The notes beneath the pieces were generated by a model. That model had not been told where the DNA came from, searched no databases, and saw only the letters and a list, made by a program, of their open reading frames with translations. Source: an uncultured Clostridia bacterium (GTDB lineage Bacteria; Bacillota; Clostridia; Christensenellales; Pumilibacteraceae). Taken from it: a stretch of 5,655 nucleotides of DNA. Location of the stretch: assembly GCA_900553555.1 (NCBI GenBank), contig USEG01000063.1, forward strand, positions 1-5,655, read 5' to 3'. Positions within the stretch are counted from its first letter, which is position 1. Each line of letters starts with the position of its first letter. The position numbers were made by a program, and so were the translations under genes. Positions 4,920-5,655 of this stretch are shown here, piece by piece.

Positions 4920-5655
4920 TTATTTTATTTCCTGAGCTCCGTTTTCGATACTCGTCTTATAGAACAAAGCGTCATAACCTATGTCCGCCTTGTATTTTTC
5001 GGCGACGTAATCGATAAATTCCTCCACCTTGTCGCTTCTTACAAGGCTGACGGTGCATCCTCCAAAGCCGGCGCCCGTCATACGCGAGCCTATGCAATAC
5101 TCGTACTCTCGCGAATGAGCGGTAAGCGAATCCAGTTCTTTACCCGTCACTTCGTACAAATCGCGCAGGCTGTAATGCGATTGATTAAGCAATTCGCCGA
5201 ATGTCTTTATGTCGCCTTTTTTTAGCGCCTCTACGCTTTCGGCGACGCGTGCGCACTCATCTACGACATGTTTTGCGCGGTCGAGTATTTTTCCGCTGAG
5301 CACTCCGGAGTGCTGTGCAAACTGCTGGGGCGTGACGTCGGCAAGGCACGTAATGCCGGGCATGACGGTTTTTAACTTTTCCAAGGCGATCTCCACTTCC
5401 TCGCGGCGTTCGTTGTACTTCGAAACCTGCAGCGAACGCGGCTTGTTACAGTTGATTATCACCATGCTGTAATCGCCCAGATCCAGCGGAACGTATTGAT
5501 ACTCAAGCGTCTTGCAGTCCAACAATATGGCGTTGTTCTTCTTTCCCATGGAAGAGGCAAACTGGTCCATGATGCCGCAGTTTACTCCGTTGTAGGTGTT
5601 TTCGGCCTTTTGACTCAACACCGCCAGCTCGACGCGGTCGACGCTTTTTACGCCT
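4920..5655 (-). CDS. galK: Galactokinase, C-terminal part (start beyond the window)
   Basis: Galactokinase (GHMP kinase family) phosphorylates alpha-D-galactose with ATP to galactose 1-phosphate, the first committed step of the Leloir pathway, in the cytoplasm. The window holds the last 244 residues. Known enzymes are about 380-400 residues, so about 140-150 are missing, including the N-terminal galactose-binding signature and the Ser-rich ATP loop. The visible part starts just before QKAEN (visible residues 15-19) and the conserved NCGIMDQ; its Asp (visible residue 30) corresponds to the catalytic base, Asp174 in the E. coli enzyme. GHMP motif 3 appears as RMTGAGFGGCTVSLV, beginning at about visible residue 191. 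The frame continues upstream without a stop to the edge, so the internal GTG at 5621 is not the true start. TAA stops it at 4922-4920. No frameshift or lost key residue is visible. It may be cotranscribed with the following large gene. Confidence 0.96.
   Translation of the reverse strand, partial: GVKSVDRVELAVLSQKAENTYNGVNCGIMDQFASSMGKKNNAILLDCKTLEYQYVPLDLGDYSMVIINCNKPRSLQVSKYNERREEVEIALEKLKTVMPGITCLADVTPQQFAQHSGVLSGKILDRAKHVVDECARVAESVEALKKGDIKTFGELLNQSHYSLRDLYEVTGKELDSLTAHSREYEYCIGSRMTGAGFGGCTVSLVRSDKVEEFIDYVAEKYKADIGYDALFYKTSIENGAQEIK

Noticed and set aside
5619..5621. Internal GTG as the start of galK
   Set aside because: The same frame continues upstream without a stop to the window edge and encodes residues typical of galactokinase just before QKAEN. 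Starting here would remove the essential N-terminal half.

Overview
The window reads as a piece of a low-to-mid GC Bacillota (Clostridia-like) chromosome. The signs are A-rich Shine-Dalgarno sites (AAGGAG), a near-consensus sigma-A promoter with A-tracts upstream, intrinsic terminators, a Gram-positive-type galactokinase, and one very large single-pass surface protein in place of any outer-membrane machinery. An uncultured gut Clostridia lineage is plausible, but that is inference and not proven by the sequence. All genes lie on the minus strand, so the window is transcribed from right to left.

Layout in the direction of transcription. (1) 5655-4920: the C-terminal two thirds of galactokinase (galK); its start lies beyond the right edge. 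(2) 4919-4837: a short gap holding a strong hairpin that may terminate or attenuate galK transcripts. (3) 4836-412: one 1474-residue open reading frame. It has a short basic cytoplasmic tail, one membrane segment (or a borderline lipoprotein signal), and about 1430 residues outside the membrane. I do not recognise a named family. The extracellular part resolves by eye into five copies of a diverged module. Modules 2, 3 and 4 repeat every 269-270 residues, and about 110-145 residues of a different, tyrosine/glycine-rich beta-type repeat are inserted between modules 1 and 2. (4) 411-52: a 360-base intergenic region, unusually full of structure. It holds a clear intrinsic terminator for the large gene, three degenerate 38-39-base-period repeats, four A-tracts spaced at roughly the DNA helical repeat, a near-perfect promoter, and two copies of the same 18-bp inverted repeat, one inside the promoter spacer and one at the predicted transcription start. 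(5) 51-1: the first 17 codons of a new gene whose product begins with a signal peptide or membrane anchor.

How the parts may work together: galK feeds galactose into the Leloir pathway and may be cotranscribed with the large surface protein gene, because no convincing promoter is visible between them. The gene at the left edge is a separate transcription unit, probably strong and tightly repressed by a dimeric regulator that binds the twin operators. The most novel items are the modular giant surface protein and the twin-operator promoter.
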